Assembly (NCBI RefSeq): GCF_000472525.1
Contig: NZ_AWZT01000029.1
Coordinates: forward strand, 29,632 to 93,631
Source of the DNA: Paraburkholderia dilworthii
Lineage (GTDB): Bacteria; Pseudomonadota; Gammaproteobacteria; Burkholderiales; Burkholderiaceae
Direction of reading: 5' to 3'
DNA length: 64,000 bases
Part shown: positions 43,527-52,830 of the stretch, piece by piece
Numbering within the stretch: position 1 is the first letter of the stretch
How the letters are laid out: each line of letters begins with the position of its first letter
The notes under the pieces: model-generated
Databases searched by the model: none
Told to the model about the DNA's origin: nothing
What the model saw: only the letters and a program-made list of their open reading frames with translations
Position numbers and translations under genes: made by a program

Positions 43527-44480
43527 ATGCACGCGCTCAAGCTGCCTGCGTCGTCCACGTCACCGGACCCCGGACCTCGCAAAAAGCCCTTGAAAAAGCC
43601 GCTAGAAAAGCGTTTTTCGATTGCGGCATGGCTCGCATTGCTGCCGATGATCCTGACCGTCGTGTTCGCCTACCTCGGCACGATGGTCTGGACCGCGCGT
43701 GTCTCGCTCAGCAATTCGCGCACGTTTCCATCCGGCGACTTCGCGGGCTTCACGCAATATGCGAGGCTCTTTAACAACGATCGCTGGTTGTTGTCGCTGC
43801 AAAACATCGTGATTTACGGCGTGTGCTTCATTGTCGCCTGCATGGCGATTGGGTTGCTGCTCGCCATCTTTATCGATCAGCGCGTTGTCGCGGAAGGCGC
43901 ATTGCGCACGGTGTTTCTTTATCCATATGCGATGTCGTTCGTTGCGACGGGCCTTGTCTGGCAGTGGATTCTGAATCCGCAGCTCGGCGCGCAGGCTGTG
44001 CTGCATAAGCTCGGTTTCGTTCATGCGCGCTTCGACTGGATCGTCGATCAGGACTGGGCGATCTATACGATCGTCATTGCAACGGTGTGGCAGGCGTCGG
44101 GGCTCGTGATGGCGTTGCTGTTGGCGGGCTTGCGCGGCATCGACGACGAGTTGTGGAAAGCCGCGCGTATCGACGGCATTCCGCGCTGGCGGGTCTATGC
44201 GAGCATCGTCGTGCCCATGCTCGGACCGTCGATCTCCACAGCGTTCGTACTGCTGTTCGTGATGGTCGTGAAGCTTTACGACGCCGTGGTGGCGATGACG
44301 CAAGGCGGCCCCGGCACCGCGAGCGAGGTGCCGGCGAAGTTCATCATGGACTATCTGTTCGGGCGCGCGAACATCGGCCTCGCGTCGGCGGCGTCGATCG
44401 TTCTGCTTGCGACCGTGCTCGCGATTCTCGCGCCGTTCTTCTATGCTCGCAGCCGCGCGGCGTTGCGTAGGGAGGTGTGA
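43527..44480 (+). CDS. Sugar ABC transporter permease (MalF type)
   Basis: 317 residues, six membrane helices after a 30-residue basic N-terminus (SIAAWLALLPMILTVVFAYL is the first). The cytoplasmic EAA loop is GLRGIDDELWKAARIDGIPR near residue 210, which docks with the ATPase. It pairs with the following permease, whose ATG overlaps its stop (TGATG). Seven bp separate it from the binding-protein gene, so the importer genes form one transcript. Confidence 0.92.
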   Translation: MHALKLPASSTSPDPGPRKKPLKKPLEKRFSIAAWLALLPMILTVVFAYLGTMVWTARVSLSNSRTFPSGDFAGFTQYARLFNNDRWLLSLQNIVIYGVCFIVACMAIGLLLAIFIDQRVVAEGALRTVFLYPYAMSFVATGLVWQWILNPQLGAQAVLHKLGFVHARFDWIVDQDWAIYTIVIATVWQASGLVMALLLAGLRGIDDELWKAARIDGIPRWRVYASIVVPMLGPSISTAFVLLFVMVVKLYDAVVAMTQGGPGTASEVPAKFIMDYLFGRANIGLASAASIVLLATVLAILAPFFYARSRAALRREV

Positions 44481-45397
44481 TGAACACATTCAGTTCCCCG
44501 CTGAAAAGCGGCACACTGCATCGTGCGTCCAAGCACCGACGCCGCGCGGCATTCACACCGGCGCGCTTCGGCGTCTATCTGTTTCTGTTAACCGCGGCGC
44601 TATTTTTCCTGCTGCCGCTCTATGTGATGCTCGTCACGTCGGTTAAACCGATGAGCGAAATCCGGCTCGGCAATCTGCTCGCTCTTCCCGCGCATTTCAC
44701 GCTGCATGCATGGAGCGCCGCCTGGCAGTCCGCGTGTACGGGGCTCGATTGCAACGGCATTCAGGTGGGGTTCTGGAACTCAGTCCGTATCGTCGTGCCG
44801 AGCACGGTGTTCTCGATTGCTATCGGCGCGGTGAACGGCTATGCGCTGTCGTTCTGGCGTCCGCGCGGCGCGGGCGTGCTATTCGGCGTGCTGCTGATGG
44901 GCGCGTTCATCCCTGTGCAGGTGATGGTCTATCCGCTCGTGCGCGTGCTTGCGAGCGTGCATTTGTTCAGTTCGCTGCCGGGTATCGTCGTGATTCATAC
45001 GATCTTCGGCATGCCGGTCATGACGCTGCTGTTTCGCAACTACTACGCGTCGATTCCACAAGAACTGTTCAAGGCGGCGCGCATCGACGGCGGCGGTTTC
45101 TGGCGTATCTTTGTCCAGTTGATGCTGCCGATGTCCACGCCGATCGTCGTCGTGGCGATCATCATGCAGGTGACAGGTATCTGGAACGACTTCATTCTCG
45201 GCCTCGTGTTTGCAGGCACCAAAAATTTGCCGATGACGGTGCAACTGAACAACATCATCAATACGACGACCGGCGAGCGGCTCTATAACGTCAACATGGC
45301 GGCGACGATTCTGACCTCGCTGGTGCCGCTTGCGGTGTACTTCATTTCGGGCCGCTGGTTTGTGCGCGGCATTGCGTCCGGCGCGGTCAAAGGGTAA
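44480..45397 (+). CDS. Sugar ABC transporter permease (MalG type)
   Basis: 305 residues with six membrane helices (first at FGVYLFLLTAALFFLLPLYV). The EAA loop reads YYASIPQELFKAARIDGGGF near residue 195. ATG 44480 is chosen over GTG 44477 because GGAGG at 44471-44475 is correctly spaced only for the ATG. With the upstream MalF-type protein it forms the membrane channel. The ATPase gene begins five bases after its stop. Confidence 0.92.
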   Translation: MNTFSSPLKSGTLHRASKHRRRAAFTPARFGVYLFLLTAALFFLLPLYVMLVTSVKPMSEIRLGNLLALPAHFTLHAWSAAWQSACTGLDCNGIQVGFWNSVRIVVPSTVFSIAIGAVNGYALSFWRPRGAGVLFGVLLMGAFIPVQVMVYPLVRVLASVHLFSSLPGIVVIHTIFGMPVMTLLFRNYYASIPQELFKAARIDGGGFWRIFVQLMLPMSTPIVVVAIIMQVTGIWNDFILGLVFAGTKNLPMTVQLNNIINTTTGERLYNVNMAATILTSLVPLAVYFISGRWFVRGIASGAVKG

Positions 45398-45401
45398 AGC
45401 G

Positions 45402-46640
45402 ATGACCTACGTGGCTAAACAGGCAAACACACTCACAAGTCCACTGACCGGCGCGGCTGATATGGCGGAATCCGCGGACACGGCGCATGCGCACAGCTTG
45501 CCCGGTGTCGCCGATGCCGCGAACCTCACCCATCCGGTCAACGTCGCGGTGCGCAATCTGACGATCCGGCTCGGCGGCAACACGGTGATCGAGAACCTGA
45601 ATCTGGACGTGCAAGCCGGCGAATTCGTCGTGCTTCTCGGCCCCTCGGGCTGCGGCAAATCCACGTTGCTGCACAGCATTGCGGGGCTGATCGACGTGAC
45701 GGACGGCAGCATTGAAATTGCCGGCGAAGACATGACGTGGGCCGATCCGAAAGATCGCCGCATAGCGCTCGTATTCCAGTCATACGCGTTGTATCCGACG
45801 ATGAGCGTGGAGCGCAATCTGTCGTTCGCGTTGCGCATCAACGGTACGCCGAAGGCGGAGATCGCGCGTCGCGTGGCGCGCGCCGCCGAGATGCTGCAAC
45901 TCGGGCCGCTGCTCAAACGCAAGCCGGCGCAACTGTCAGGCGGGCAACGGCAACGCGTAGCGATCGGCCGCGCGATCGTGCGCGAAGCCGACGTGTTTCT
46001 GTTCGACGAGCCGCTGTCCAATCTCGACGCCAAGTTGCGGACGGAACTGCGCCGCGAGTTGAAGCAATTGCACCAGCGTCTGGGCGCAACGATGATCTAC
46101 GTGACGCACGACCAGGTCGAGGCAATGACGCTTGCCACGCGCATGGCCGTCATGCGTGGCGGCGCGATCCAGCAGTTCGGCACACCTGCGGAAGTCTATG
46201 CGCGGCCCGCGAACCTCTTTGTCGCGACGTTTCTCGGCACGCCTGCGATGAACCTGGTCAATGGCACGCTGGAGCAGCGCGACGGCTCGCTCTATTTTTG
46301 CACCGGGCAGTGGCGGCTCGACGTATCGAACTATGCGTTCGTCCATCAGCCCGGCGAATCACGGCTGCAATCGCCGCCCGGGCCATGCGTGCTCGGCGTT
46401 CGCGCGGAAGATGTCCGGATTGGCCCAACGCAGGGCGCAGAAGGCGCTGGCGAGCGCGCCCAAGTTTCGCTCGTGGAGCCGATGGGCAACCACCGCGTCG
46501 TCTGGCTCGACTATCATGGAGTGCAGATCGCGTCGATCGATCAAAGCAAGGCGCCGGTAATGCCGGGCGATACGCTGGCGTTCTCGCTCGACGGCACACA
46601 CGTCTCGCTTTTCGACGCGGCGGGCGGCGCGCGTTTATAG
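45402..46640 (+). CDS. Sugar ABC transporter ATPase (MsmK/UgpC type)
   Basis: 412 residues. Walker A GPSGCGKSTLL near residue 88, Q loop in VFQSYALYPTMS, signature LSGGQRQRVAIGRAIV near 185, Walker B VFLFDEPLSNLDAKL and the H-loop VTHDQVEAMTLA are all intact. The C-terminal TOBE-like regulatory domain (VLGVRAEDVRIGP) marks the carbohydrate-importer class. An unusual N-terminal extension of about 45 Ala/Thr-rich residues precedes the nucleotide domain. This energises import by the two permeases. Confidence 0.92.
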   Translation: MTYVAKQANTLTSPLTGAADMAESADTAHAHSLPGVADAANLTHPVNVAVRNLTIRLGGNTVIENLNLDVQAGEFVVLLGPSGCGKSTLLHSIAGLIDVTDGSIEIAGEDMTWADPKDRRIALVFQSYALYPTMSVERNLSFALRINGTPKAEIARRVARAAEMLQLGPLLKRKPAQLSGGQRQRVAIGRAIVREADVFLFDEPLSNLDAKLRTELRRELKQLHQRLGATMIYVTHDQVEAMTLATRMAVMRGGAIQQFGTPAEVYARPANLFVATFLGTPAMNLVNGTLEQRDGSLYFCTGQWRLDVSNYAFVHQPGESRLQSPPGPCVLGVRAEDVRIGPTQGAEGAGERAQVSLVEPMGNHRVVWLDYHGVQIASIDQSKAPVMPGDTLAFSLDGTHVSLFDAAGGARL

Positions 46641-46688
46641 CGCGAGCGTGGGTGTCGTTGAAATCAGCATGGTGTGACGGAGAACCGT

Positions 46689-47744
46689 GTGGCAACACTG
46701 AAAGATGTCGCGGCGCTGGCTGGTGTCGGCATGTCGACCGCGTCACGCGTTATTTCCGGCAAGGGACCGGTGTCGGCCGACGCCGCAGCGCGCGTGAGGG
46801 CAGCAATCGAGCGACTCAACTTCCGTCCGTCTTCCATCGGCCGCGCGATGGCGACGCAGTCGCTCGGCATGATCGGCATTTTCGTGCCGACGTTTTTCGG
46901 CTCCTATTACGGCACCATCCTCAAACAGACCGACACTGAGCTACGCGCCGTGCGCCGTCATGTGGTGGTCGCAACCGGCTGCGGAGAAGTGTCGCCGCGC
47001 GAGCAGGCCATCGAGGCCGTGCGTTTTCTGATTGGCCGCGATTGCGACGGCGTGGTGGTAATCAGCCATGACCTGCACGACGAAGACCTCATCATGCTGC
47101 ATCGAATGCACCCGAAAATGGTGTTCCTCAATCGCGCGTTCGATCAATATCCGGAGGCGTCGTTTTGCGCAGATCATTGGCACGGCGGCGAACTGGCGGC
47201 GCGCACGCTGCTGGACCACGGGCACCGCGAAATCGCAGTGATTTCCGGGCCTTTTACAGCATCGGACAACCTCACGCGGCTCGAAGGCTTCTTCGCTGAA
47301 CTCGCGCGCGCAGGCATTGCTCGCAGCGACGTGACCTTGATCGAATCGGACTTCTCGCCGGAAGGCGGCTATGCGGCCGCACAAAAGCTGCTCGATTCGA
47401 AGCGGCGTTTTACGAGTCTTTTCTGCGCGAACGACACAATGGCTGTCAGCGCGCTCGCGCGTTTTCATCAAGCGGGGATTTCGGTGCCGGACGAGTTGTC
47501 GGTGATCGGTTACGACGACGATTACTCTGCCGCCTATGCCGCGCCCGGCCTCACGTCGGTGCATATTCCAACGGCCGAACTGACGCGGAACGCCGTGCGC
47601 TGGCTCGTCAACCAATGCTATCGAACCACGTGGGAGATATTCCGCGAGTTTCCGGTGAGCGTGACAATGCGCGAGTCCGTGGGACCGGCGCCGGGCGTCG
47701 AGCCGGCTTCGATCGGTACATCGCGTTTGAGCAGCGCTTCGTAG
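46689..47744 (+). CDS. LacI-family transcriptional repressor
   Basis: 351 residues. ATLKDVAALAGVGMSTASRV is the LacI helix-turn-helix at the very N-terminus, followed by the hinge (RPSSIGRAMATQSLGMIGIF) and a periplasmic-binding-protein-like effector domain (GRDCDGVVVISHDL, FCANDTMAVSALARF, VIGYDDDYSAAYA). The GTG at 46689 is favoured over GTG 46674 because GGAG lies at 46679-46682. It ends the beta-glucoside operon and should bind the 18-bp palindrome at 40679. Confidence 0.9.
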   Translation: MATLKDVAALAGVGMSTASRVISGKGPVSADAAARVRAAIERLNFRPSSIGRAMATQSLGMIGIFVPTFFGSYYGTILKQTDTELRAVRRHVVVATGCGEVSPREQAIEAVRFLIGRDCDGVVVISHDLHDEDLIMLHRMHPKMVFLNRAFDQYPEASFCADHWHGGELAARTLLDHGHREIAVISGPFTASDNLTRLEGFFAELARAGIARSDVTLIESDFSPEGGYAAAQKLLDSKRRFTSLFCANDTMAVSALARFHQAGISVPDELSVIGYDDDYSAAYAAPGLTSVHIPTAELTRNAVRWLVNQCYRTTWEIFREFPVSVTMRESVGPAPGVEPASIGTSRLSSAS

Positions 47745-47806
47745 TTTCTTGCGAAAAGGCGGTGGCGCGTTGCACGCCATGCCGCCCACGCTCGCCTGAC
47801 GTAGCC

Positions 47807-48664
47807 TTATGTGCCGCTGCGCAGCGATTCCTCATAGCGCACACGCGCTTCTTCTTCGAGCCGCGTATCTTCGAGCTCTTGAAGCACGGCTTCCAGATCG
47901 ACCGGCGTCGTATCGGCTTCTACATGCCCCGTTAATGGCGCGTCGACGTGCAAGGCGCCCGCCTCGTAGAGCGACCAGATTTCCTTGCCGTAATTCGTGC
48001 GTAACAGCGCGGGCGCGAAGCGGCCGAAATACGTGGCCAGGTTGTTCACGTCGCGTTCGAGCATCGCGGGCGCTTCAAGATTACCGGCGGCGTCCACGGC
48101 TTGGGGCAGGTCGATAATCACAGGGCCGTCGGCGGCGAGCAGAATGTTGTACTCGGACAGATCGCCGTGAATCATGCCGGCGCACAGCATGCGCACGACC
48201 TGATTGACGAGTAGCGCATGCAGTTCTAACGCGCGCGCCTCGCTCATGTCGACGTCGTTCAGGCGCGGCGCGACGTTGCCTTCGGCGTCGGTGACGAGTT
48301 CCATCAGCAACACACCATCGCTGCAAATGAAGGGTTGCGGCACGCGCACGCCGGCGTTGGCCAACTGGAAAAGTGCGCTGACCTCTGCGTTCTGCCAAGC
48401 TTGTTCCTGCACCTCGCGGCCGTAGCGGCTGCCTTTTTCCATCGCGCGTTGCTGGCGGCTGTTCTTGACCTTGCGGCCCTCGCGATACGACGCGGCCTGG
48501 CGAAAGCTGCGCTGTTTGACATCCTTGTAGACCTTCGCGCAGCGCGTGGAGTCGCCGCTGCGGACCACGTACACGGTGGCTTCCTTGCCGCTCATCAACT
48601 GCGAAATGACTTCGTCGATGAGGCCTTCCTCGACTAGCGGGAGCAAACGTTTCGGTGTTTTCAT
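47807..48664 (-). CDS. RIO-type serine kinase
   Basis: 285 residues. Kinase features: LMSGKEATVYVVRSG near residue 25 in place of a P-loop, the lysine in CAKVYKDVKQRSF near 45, catalytic loop MIHGDLSEYNILLAADG near 175 and metal-binding IIDLPQAVDAAGN. This matches RIO1-like atypical kinases, best known in ribosome assembly of archaea and eukaryotes and also found in some bacteria. ATG 48664 gives the usual length; the upstream open frame is Arg/Pro-rich and not kinase-like. No substrate partner is evident nearby. Confidence 0.88.
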   Translation of the reverse strand: MKTPKRLLPLVEEGLIDEVISQLMSGKEATVYVVRSGDSTRCAKVYKDVKQRSFRQAASYREGRKVKNSRQQRAMEKGSRYGREVQEQAWQNAEVSALFQLANAGVRVPQPFICSDGVLLMELVTDAEGNVAPRLNDVDMSEARALELHALLVNQVVRMLCAGMIHGDLSEYNILLAADGPVIIDLPQAVDAAGNLEAPAMLERDVNNLATYFGRFAPALLRTNYGKEIWSLYEAGALHVDAPLTGHVEADTTPVDLEAVLQELEDTRLEEEARVRYEESLRSGT

Positions 48665-48742
48665 GCGACCGCCGTGGTGTGGCGGAAGACGCGGCGGCCG
48701 TGTGCGGCCGGCGACGAAGAGAAGTGGTGCGGGATTCGAGTC

Positions 48743-48922
48743 ATGCTGGATTATAAGCGCTCGGGCCGCGCGGCTCTTTATATGGGGACGTGGCTGCTGT
48801 GGCCCGCGAATAAGCGTGAACGCTTGACGCACTCATCTACCGGATTTTCCGGACGCACCAAAGCAGAGTTTCTGCGACGCGCGGAAGCAATGACCGCGAA
48901 AACGTTTGCGCGTCCGAACTAG
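48743..48922 (+). CDS. Possible small protein of 59 residues, divergent from the RIO kinase
   Basis: ATG 48743 to TAG 48922. It opens MLDYKRSGRAALYMGTWLL and ends with a basic helical tail (KAEFLRRAEAMTAKTFARPN). Ribosome-site support is weak (TTCGAG) and third-base GC is lower than in neighbours, so coding is uncertain. The stretch 48923-49106 downstream holds no recognisable feature. Confidence 0.25.
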   Translation: MLDYKRSGRAALYMGTWLLWPANKRERLTHSSTGFSGRTKAEFLRRAEAMTAKTFARPN

Positions 48923-49106
48923 CATTTGCCCAATGCGCGCGCATGACGCGTTCAGCAGTTTTGCCCGCTATTTCAGGGGCCTAAAATGCGCTGCCTCCTG
49001 ACAATGTGTAATAGTCCGCAACAGTGCTTTGCGGTTTTCCCTCATTCATTTCGCGACCTTATCGCGTAGACTTGACTGCAACAAAAAATGATTACGGGGT
49101 GTGAGG

Positions 49107-49205
49107 ATGTTGGCCGTTTTCGTGATCGCCTGTCCGATCTGCATTGTGGCGCTTTTCGGTTTTGCGCGGCATGTCGATCCGCGCACAGGTCACTTCAAGC
49201 GTTGA
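49107..49205 (+). CDS. Very small membrane protein (32 residues)
   Basis: ATG 49107 to TGA 49205, with GGGGTG at 49096-49101 as a possible ribosome site. The product is one hydrophobic helix (MLAVFVIACPICIVALFGFA) plus a basic tail (RHVDPRTGHFKR). Its compact helix-plus-tail layout is that of a real single-pass micro-protein, but no family is known. It lies 144 bp before the SulP gene on the same strand. Confidence 0.4.
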   Translation: MLAVFVIACPICIVALFGFARHVDPRTGHFKR

Positions 49206-49349
49206 TCTTCAACGTCGGGAGCTTCAGCAAAGCCGGCAGGTGAATTCCGCTGCCGGCCTTCAGCCGTCGCCGGTTTGTCTGCGGCCCTTGCTTTCGAGTG
49301 CCGGGTCGCGGCACGATGCGCGATAACCTGAATCGGGGCCGCATCGCGT

Positions 49350-51047
49350 ATGCATAACTTTCTGGCGAAACTGGCGGCACGCGCGAGTGTGCTCAAGGGC
49401 GTGCTTCCATTGAGCCGCGCCGCGGCCATGCGGGATGCGCTGGCGGGCGTGCAGCTCGCGTCGATGGATATTCCGCAGGTACTCGGTTACGCACGCATTG
49501 CGGGCATGCCGGCCGTTACCGGGCTCTACACGGTCTTTCTGCCGCTTATTGCGTTTGCCTTTTTCGGGGCATCCCGGCATCTCGTCGTCGCTGCAGATTC
49601 CGCCACCGCCACGATCTTCGCTAGCCGCCTGTCGAACATGGCGCCGGTTTCGAGCGTCGAATACGCGTCGCTCGCCGCGATGGTGGCGTTGCTTACCGCT
49701 GCGCTGCTGCTTGTCGCGCGCATTTTCAAACTGGGCTTTCTCGCCGACTTCCTGTCGCGCACCGTGCTGGTCGGCTTCCTGGCCGGAGTCGGCGTGCAAG
49801 TGGGCATTGCCATGTTGGGCGATATGCTCGGCTTACCGGGTCACGCGGCGCGCAGCATCGATCAGCTTGTGCTCGTCGCGCGTGACTGGACGCAGCTTAA
49901 TGGGCCGACGTTCGCGATTTCGGTGCTGGTGGTCGCGGCGGTTCTGTTCTGCAAACGTGTCTGGCCGCGTTTACCGTTGCCGCTGATCGCAGTCGTGGCG
50001 GGGATCGCCGCGAGCGATGTGTACGGTTTCGCCGCGCTTGGCATTGCGGTGCTGGGTCCGGTGGCCGGAGGGTTGCCGCCGCTGCGCATACCGTCGGTCA
50101 CATGGCAGCAGATGCTCGACCTCGTGCCGGTCGCGGCCTCGTGTTTCGTGATGATCGTCGCGCAAAGCGCCGCGGCGAGCCGTGTGTTCGCCGAGCGCCA
50201 TCACGAAGCAGTCGACACGAATGCCGACCTGCTCGGCATCGCCGCGGCCAATGCAGCGGCAGCGTTGTCGGGCGCGTTCGTAGTGAACGGCAGTCCGACG
50301 CAGACGGCGATGGCCGATCGTGCCGGCACGCGCAGCCAGTTTGCGCAGATCGTATTCGCGGCGGTGGTGGTCGTGGTCCTGCTGTTTTTCAGCCGCTTTT
50401 TGCAGTATCTGCCGCGCTGCATTCTGGCGAGCATCGTATTCACGATCGCGGTCGGACTGATCGATCTAAAGTCCTTGTTTGCGATTCGCCGCGAGAGTCC
50501 TGGCGAATTCGCACTCGCAGTGTTCACCGCTGCGGCCGTGGTGGTGATCGGCGTCGAGCACGGCATTCTGGTGGCGGTCGCGTTGTCGCTGCTGCGCCAC
50601 GTGCGCCACAGTTATCGTCCGCATACGATGATTCTCGCGCCCGGCGACGACGGCATCTGGGTGCCGGTGCCCGCGGTTGCGGGCACGCAGACTTCGCCGG
50701 GGCTGATCGTTTACCGCTTCGGCGCCGACCTGTTCTACGCGAACGACCACTTTTTCGTCGACGACGCTCGGCGCCTGATCGACCATGCGCCGAGCAGCGT
50801 GCGCTGGTTCGTCATCGATGCAAGCGCGATTACCGACCTCGACTATTCGGCGTCGCGCTCCGTGGGCGAACTGTGCGCGCTGTTGAAACAAAGCGGCATC
50901 GACGTGATTTTCGCTCGCGTGAACCGCTATTTGCGCTCGGACATGGACCGGCACGGCATCACGCCGATCATCGGCGCAAGCTGCATTTTCAGCACGTTGC
51001 ACGAAGCGCTGCGCGCCGCAGGCGTGGAGCAGCCGGTCGGGAAATAA
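49350..51047 (+). CDS. SulP/SLC26-family anion transporter with STAS domain
   Basis: 565 residues, about 12 membrane helices. The signature AALAGVQLASMDIPQVLGYA-like opening and GLYTVFLPLIAFAFFGASRH near residue 55 lead to AAANAAAALSGAFVVNGSPT near 300, another SulP hallmark. The C-terminal STAS domain (about 440-560) has WFVIDASAITDLDYSASRSV, where the regulatory serine is expected. Sulfate, bicarbonate or other anions are possible substrates. The frame is intact. LysE follows convergently, 5 bp from its stop. Confidence 0.9.
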   Translation: MHNFLAKLAARASVLKGVLPLSRAAAMRDALAGVQLASMDIPQVLGYARIAGMPAVTGLYTVFLPLIAFAFFGASRHLVVAADSATATIFASRLSNMAPVSSVEYASLAAMVALLTAALLLVARIFKLGFLADFLSRTVLVGFLAGVGVQVGIAMLGDMLGLPGHAARSIDQLVLVARDWTQLNGPTFAISVLVVAAVLFCKRVWPRLPLPLIAVVAGIAASDVYGFAALGIAVLGPVAGGLPPLRIPSVTWQQMLDLVPVAASCFVMIVAQSAAASRVFAERHHEAVDTNADLLGIAAANAAAALSGAFVVNGSPTQTAMADRAGTRSQFAQIVFAAVVVVVLLFFSRFLQYLPRCILASIVFTIAVGLIDLKSLFAIRRESPGEFALAVFTAAAVVVIGVEHGILVAVALSLLRHVRHSYRPHTMILAPGDDGIWVPVPAVAGTQTSPGLIVYRFGADLFYANDHFFVDDARRLIDHAPSSVRWFVIDASAITDLDYSASRSVGELCALLKQSGIDVIFARVNRYLRSDMDRHGITPIIGASCIFSTLHEALRAAGVEQPVGK

Positions 51048-51052
51048 AGGCG

Positions 51053-51691
51053 TTAGCTTTTCGAAGCCAGCATCTTCAGACCGGCAATGCCGAACATGAT
51101 CGCAAGCGAGCCGTCGAGCCAGCGTCGTATCGCGATGTAGATGCGCCGCGCGGATGCCGTCGAAAACAGCAGCGCATAACTGCTGAACACCGACACGCCG
51201 ATGCACATGCAGCCGAGCACGATGGGCGCGATATGCGACGTACCGCCCGTCGGCGACATGGCGAGCGACACGATCGACATCCACACGAGAACAGCCTTTG
51301 GATTCGTGAGATGCAACAGCAGGCCACGCAGATAGAGCCGCTTGAGCGGCTCATTCTGTCGTGCGTCGCTTTCCGGTAATGCGCGAGGGGCGAACGCCGA
51401 GCGCGCCGATTTGATGCCGAGCCACAGCAGATAAAGCCCACCGGCGATCCTGATCGCGACGAGGCATTCCGAGCAAGTAGCGAGCACCGCCGACAAACCG
51501 AGCGAAGCCAGCAGCGCCCAGAAGAACGATCCCGACACCACGCCCAGCGCAAAGACGAGCGCCGAGCGGCGGCCGGCGCGCATTGCGAGAGACATGATGG
51601 CCAGATTGCTCGGGCCGGGACTTGCCGTGCCGACGAAGTAGGCGCTGTAGGCGATCAGGACATCGGCGGTGACGAAGGCGGTGGGCGTCAT
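51053..51691 (-). CDS. LysE-family amino acid exporter
   Basis: 212 residues with six membrane helices. The family opening AYFVGTASPGPSNLAIMSLA near residue 16 and LRGLLLHLTNPKAVLVWMSI near 122 are typical of LysE/RhtB proteins, which export amino acids by proton exchange. The start at 51691 was chosen because the upstream open frame lacks membrane character. The LysR gene 117 bp upstream on the same strand may control it. Substrate unknown. Confidence 0.88.
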   Translation of the reverse strand: MTPTAFVTADVLIAYSAYFVGTASPGPSNLAIMSLAMRAGRRSALVFALGVVSGSFFWALLASLGLSAVLATCSECLVAIRIAGGLYLLWLGIKSARSAFAPRALPESDARQNEPLKRLYLRGLLLHLTNPKAVLVWMSIVSLAMSPTGGTSHIAPIVLGCMCIGVSVFSSYALLFSTASARRIYIAIRRWLDGSLAIMFGIAGLKMLASKS

Positions 51692-51807
51692 GGGGCTGCG
51701 ACTCGGGGATGGGCAGTGGGAATAGCGATTCTGCGCGCCGCCGCATGGACCGCACAGATACAGTTGAGCGCGCGTCGATCTGCACAATCGCGCATCCGCG
51801 CCGCGTT

Positions 51808-52683
51808 TTATTCGTTCGCCGCGGTTCCGATGCAATCAGCAAGCGCCCCGGCCACCGCCTGACGGCTATGCCGCGGGCGCTGCACGAGGCCGATTTCACG
51901 ATGAAAGGTCGCATCTTCGAGCGATAACGCGACGACGCCCGCAGGCCACTTGCCGAGGCCTGCGGTGTTCGGAATGAGTGCGACGCCGATGCCGCGCGCG
52001 ACCAGTTGCACGATCGCCTGCAATTCGTCGAGCTCCAGCACGTCGTGCACATCTAGCCGCGCGCGCCGCAAAAAACGGTCGACGAGCCGGCCGCCGAACG
52101 ACGTACGGTCATAGCGGATAAACGGTTCGCTCTTCAACAGTTCGCGCCACGACTGCTTGCCGCGCGCGAGCGCTTTAGGTACGAGCAGCATGAACGGTTC
52201 GGTGACGAGCGAGCGCCACTCCAGTTCGGACGGTAGTGCAAACGGCGGCTTGATAATGACAGCAAGATCCAGTTCCTCCGAGTCCACCTGTCCGAGCAGA
52301 TTGAGCGATACGCCCGGCACGACGCGAATGCGCCAGCCTGGACGGTCTACTCGAAAGCGCGCCAATGCGTTCGCGAGAAACGAAACTTGCGCCGATGCGA
52401 TCGCACCCACGCGCAGCATGCCGCTCTCCGCCGCGACCGCGCCGCGTTCGGACAGCCGCGCGTAAAGCGCCATGATTTCCTCGGCGAGCGCGAGCGTTTC
52501 GCGTCCAGCGTCGTTGAGCGTGGCCGAGCGGCCCGTGCGGTCGAACAACGCAAAGCCGAGCTCTTCTTCGAGTCGCTGCATTTGCGCGCTGACGGCCGAC
52601 TGCGTGAGTCCGATGCGAGCGCCCGCGCCCGAAAACGTCCCGTACTGGCTCACGGCGATTAAAGTTCTGAGTTCGGCGAGCAT
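51808..52683 (-). CDS. LysR-family transcriptional regulator
   Basis: 291 residues. MLAELRTLIAVSQYGTFSGA opens the protein, ARIGLTQSAVSAQMQRLEEE holds the recognition helix and LFDRTGRSATLNDAGRETL the hinge. The effector domain is full length (RVVPGVSLNLLGQV, RTSFGGRLVDRFLRR). It is divergent from the VOC gene at 52831. The intergenic stretch contains AT-rich TATATAT near 52719, suitable for overlapping promoters. Confidence 0.9.
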   Translation of the reverse strand: MLAELRTLIAVSQYGTFSGAGARIGLTQSAVSAQMQRLEEELGFALFDRTGRSATLNDAGRETLALAEEIMALYARLSERGAVAAESGMLRVGAIASAQVSFLANALARFRVDRPGWRIRVVPGVSLNLLGQVDSEELDLAVIIKPPFALPSELEWRSLVTEPFMLLVPKALARGKQSWRELLKSEPFIRYDRTSFGGRLVDRFLRRARLDVHDVLELDELQAIVQLVARGIGVALIPNTAGLGKWPAGVVALSLEDATFHREIGLVQRPRHSRQAVAGALADCIGTAANE

Positions 52684-52830
52684 GGTTCGATTGATCGATT
52701 TTGGTGATGGTCAGATCAAATATATATCGTTTTGCACCATTTTTTCTGGTGGTTAAGCTATTGGCGACTTAGGCATGTCCCCGTCGAGATCATCAACCGC
52801 ATCACCTACATAAACAGCGAGCCATACATC

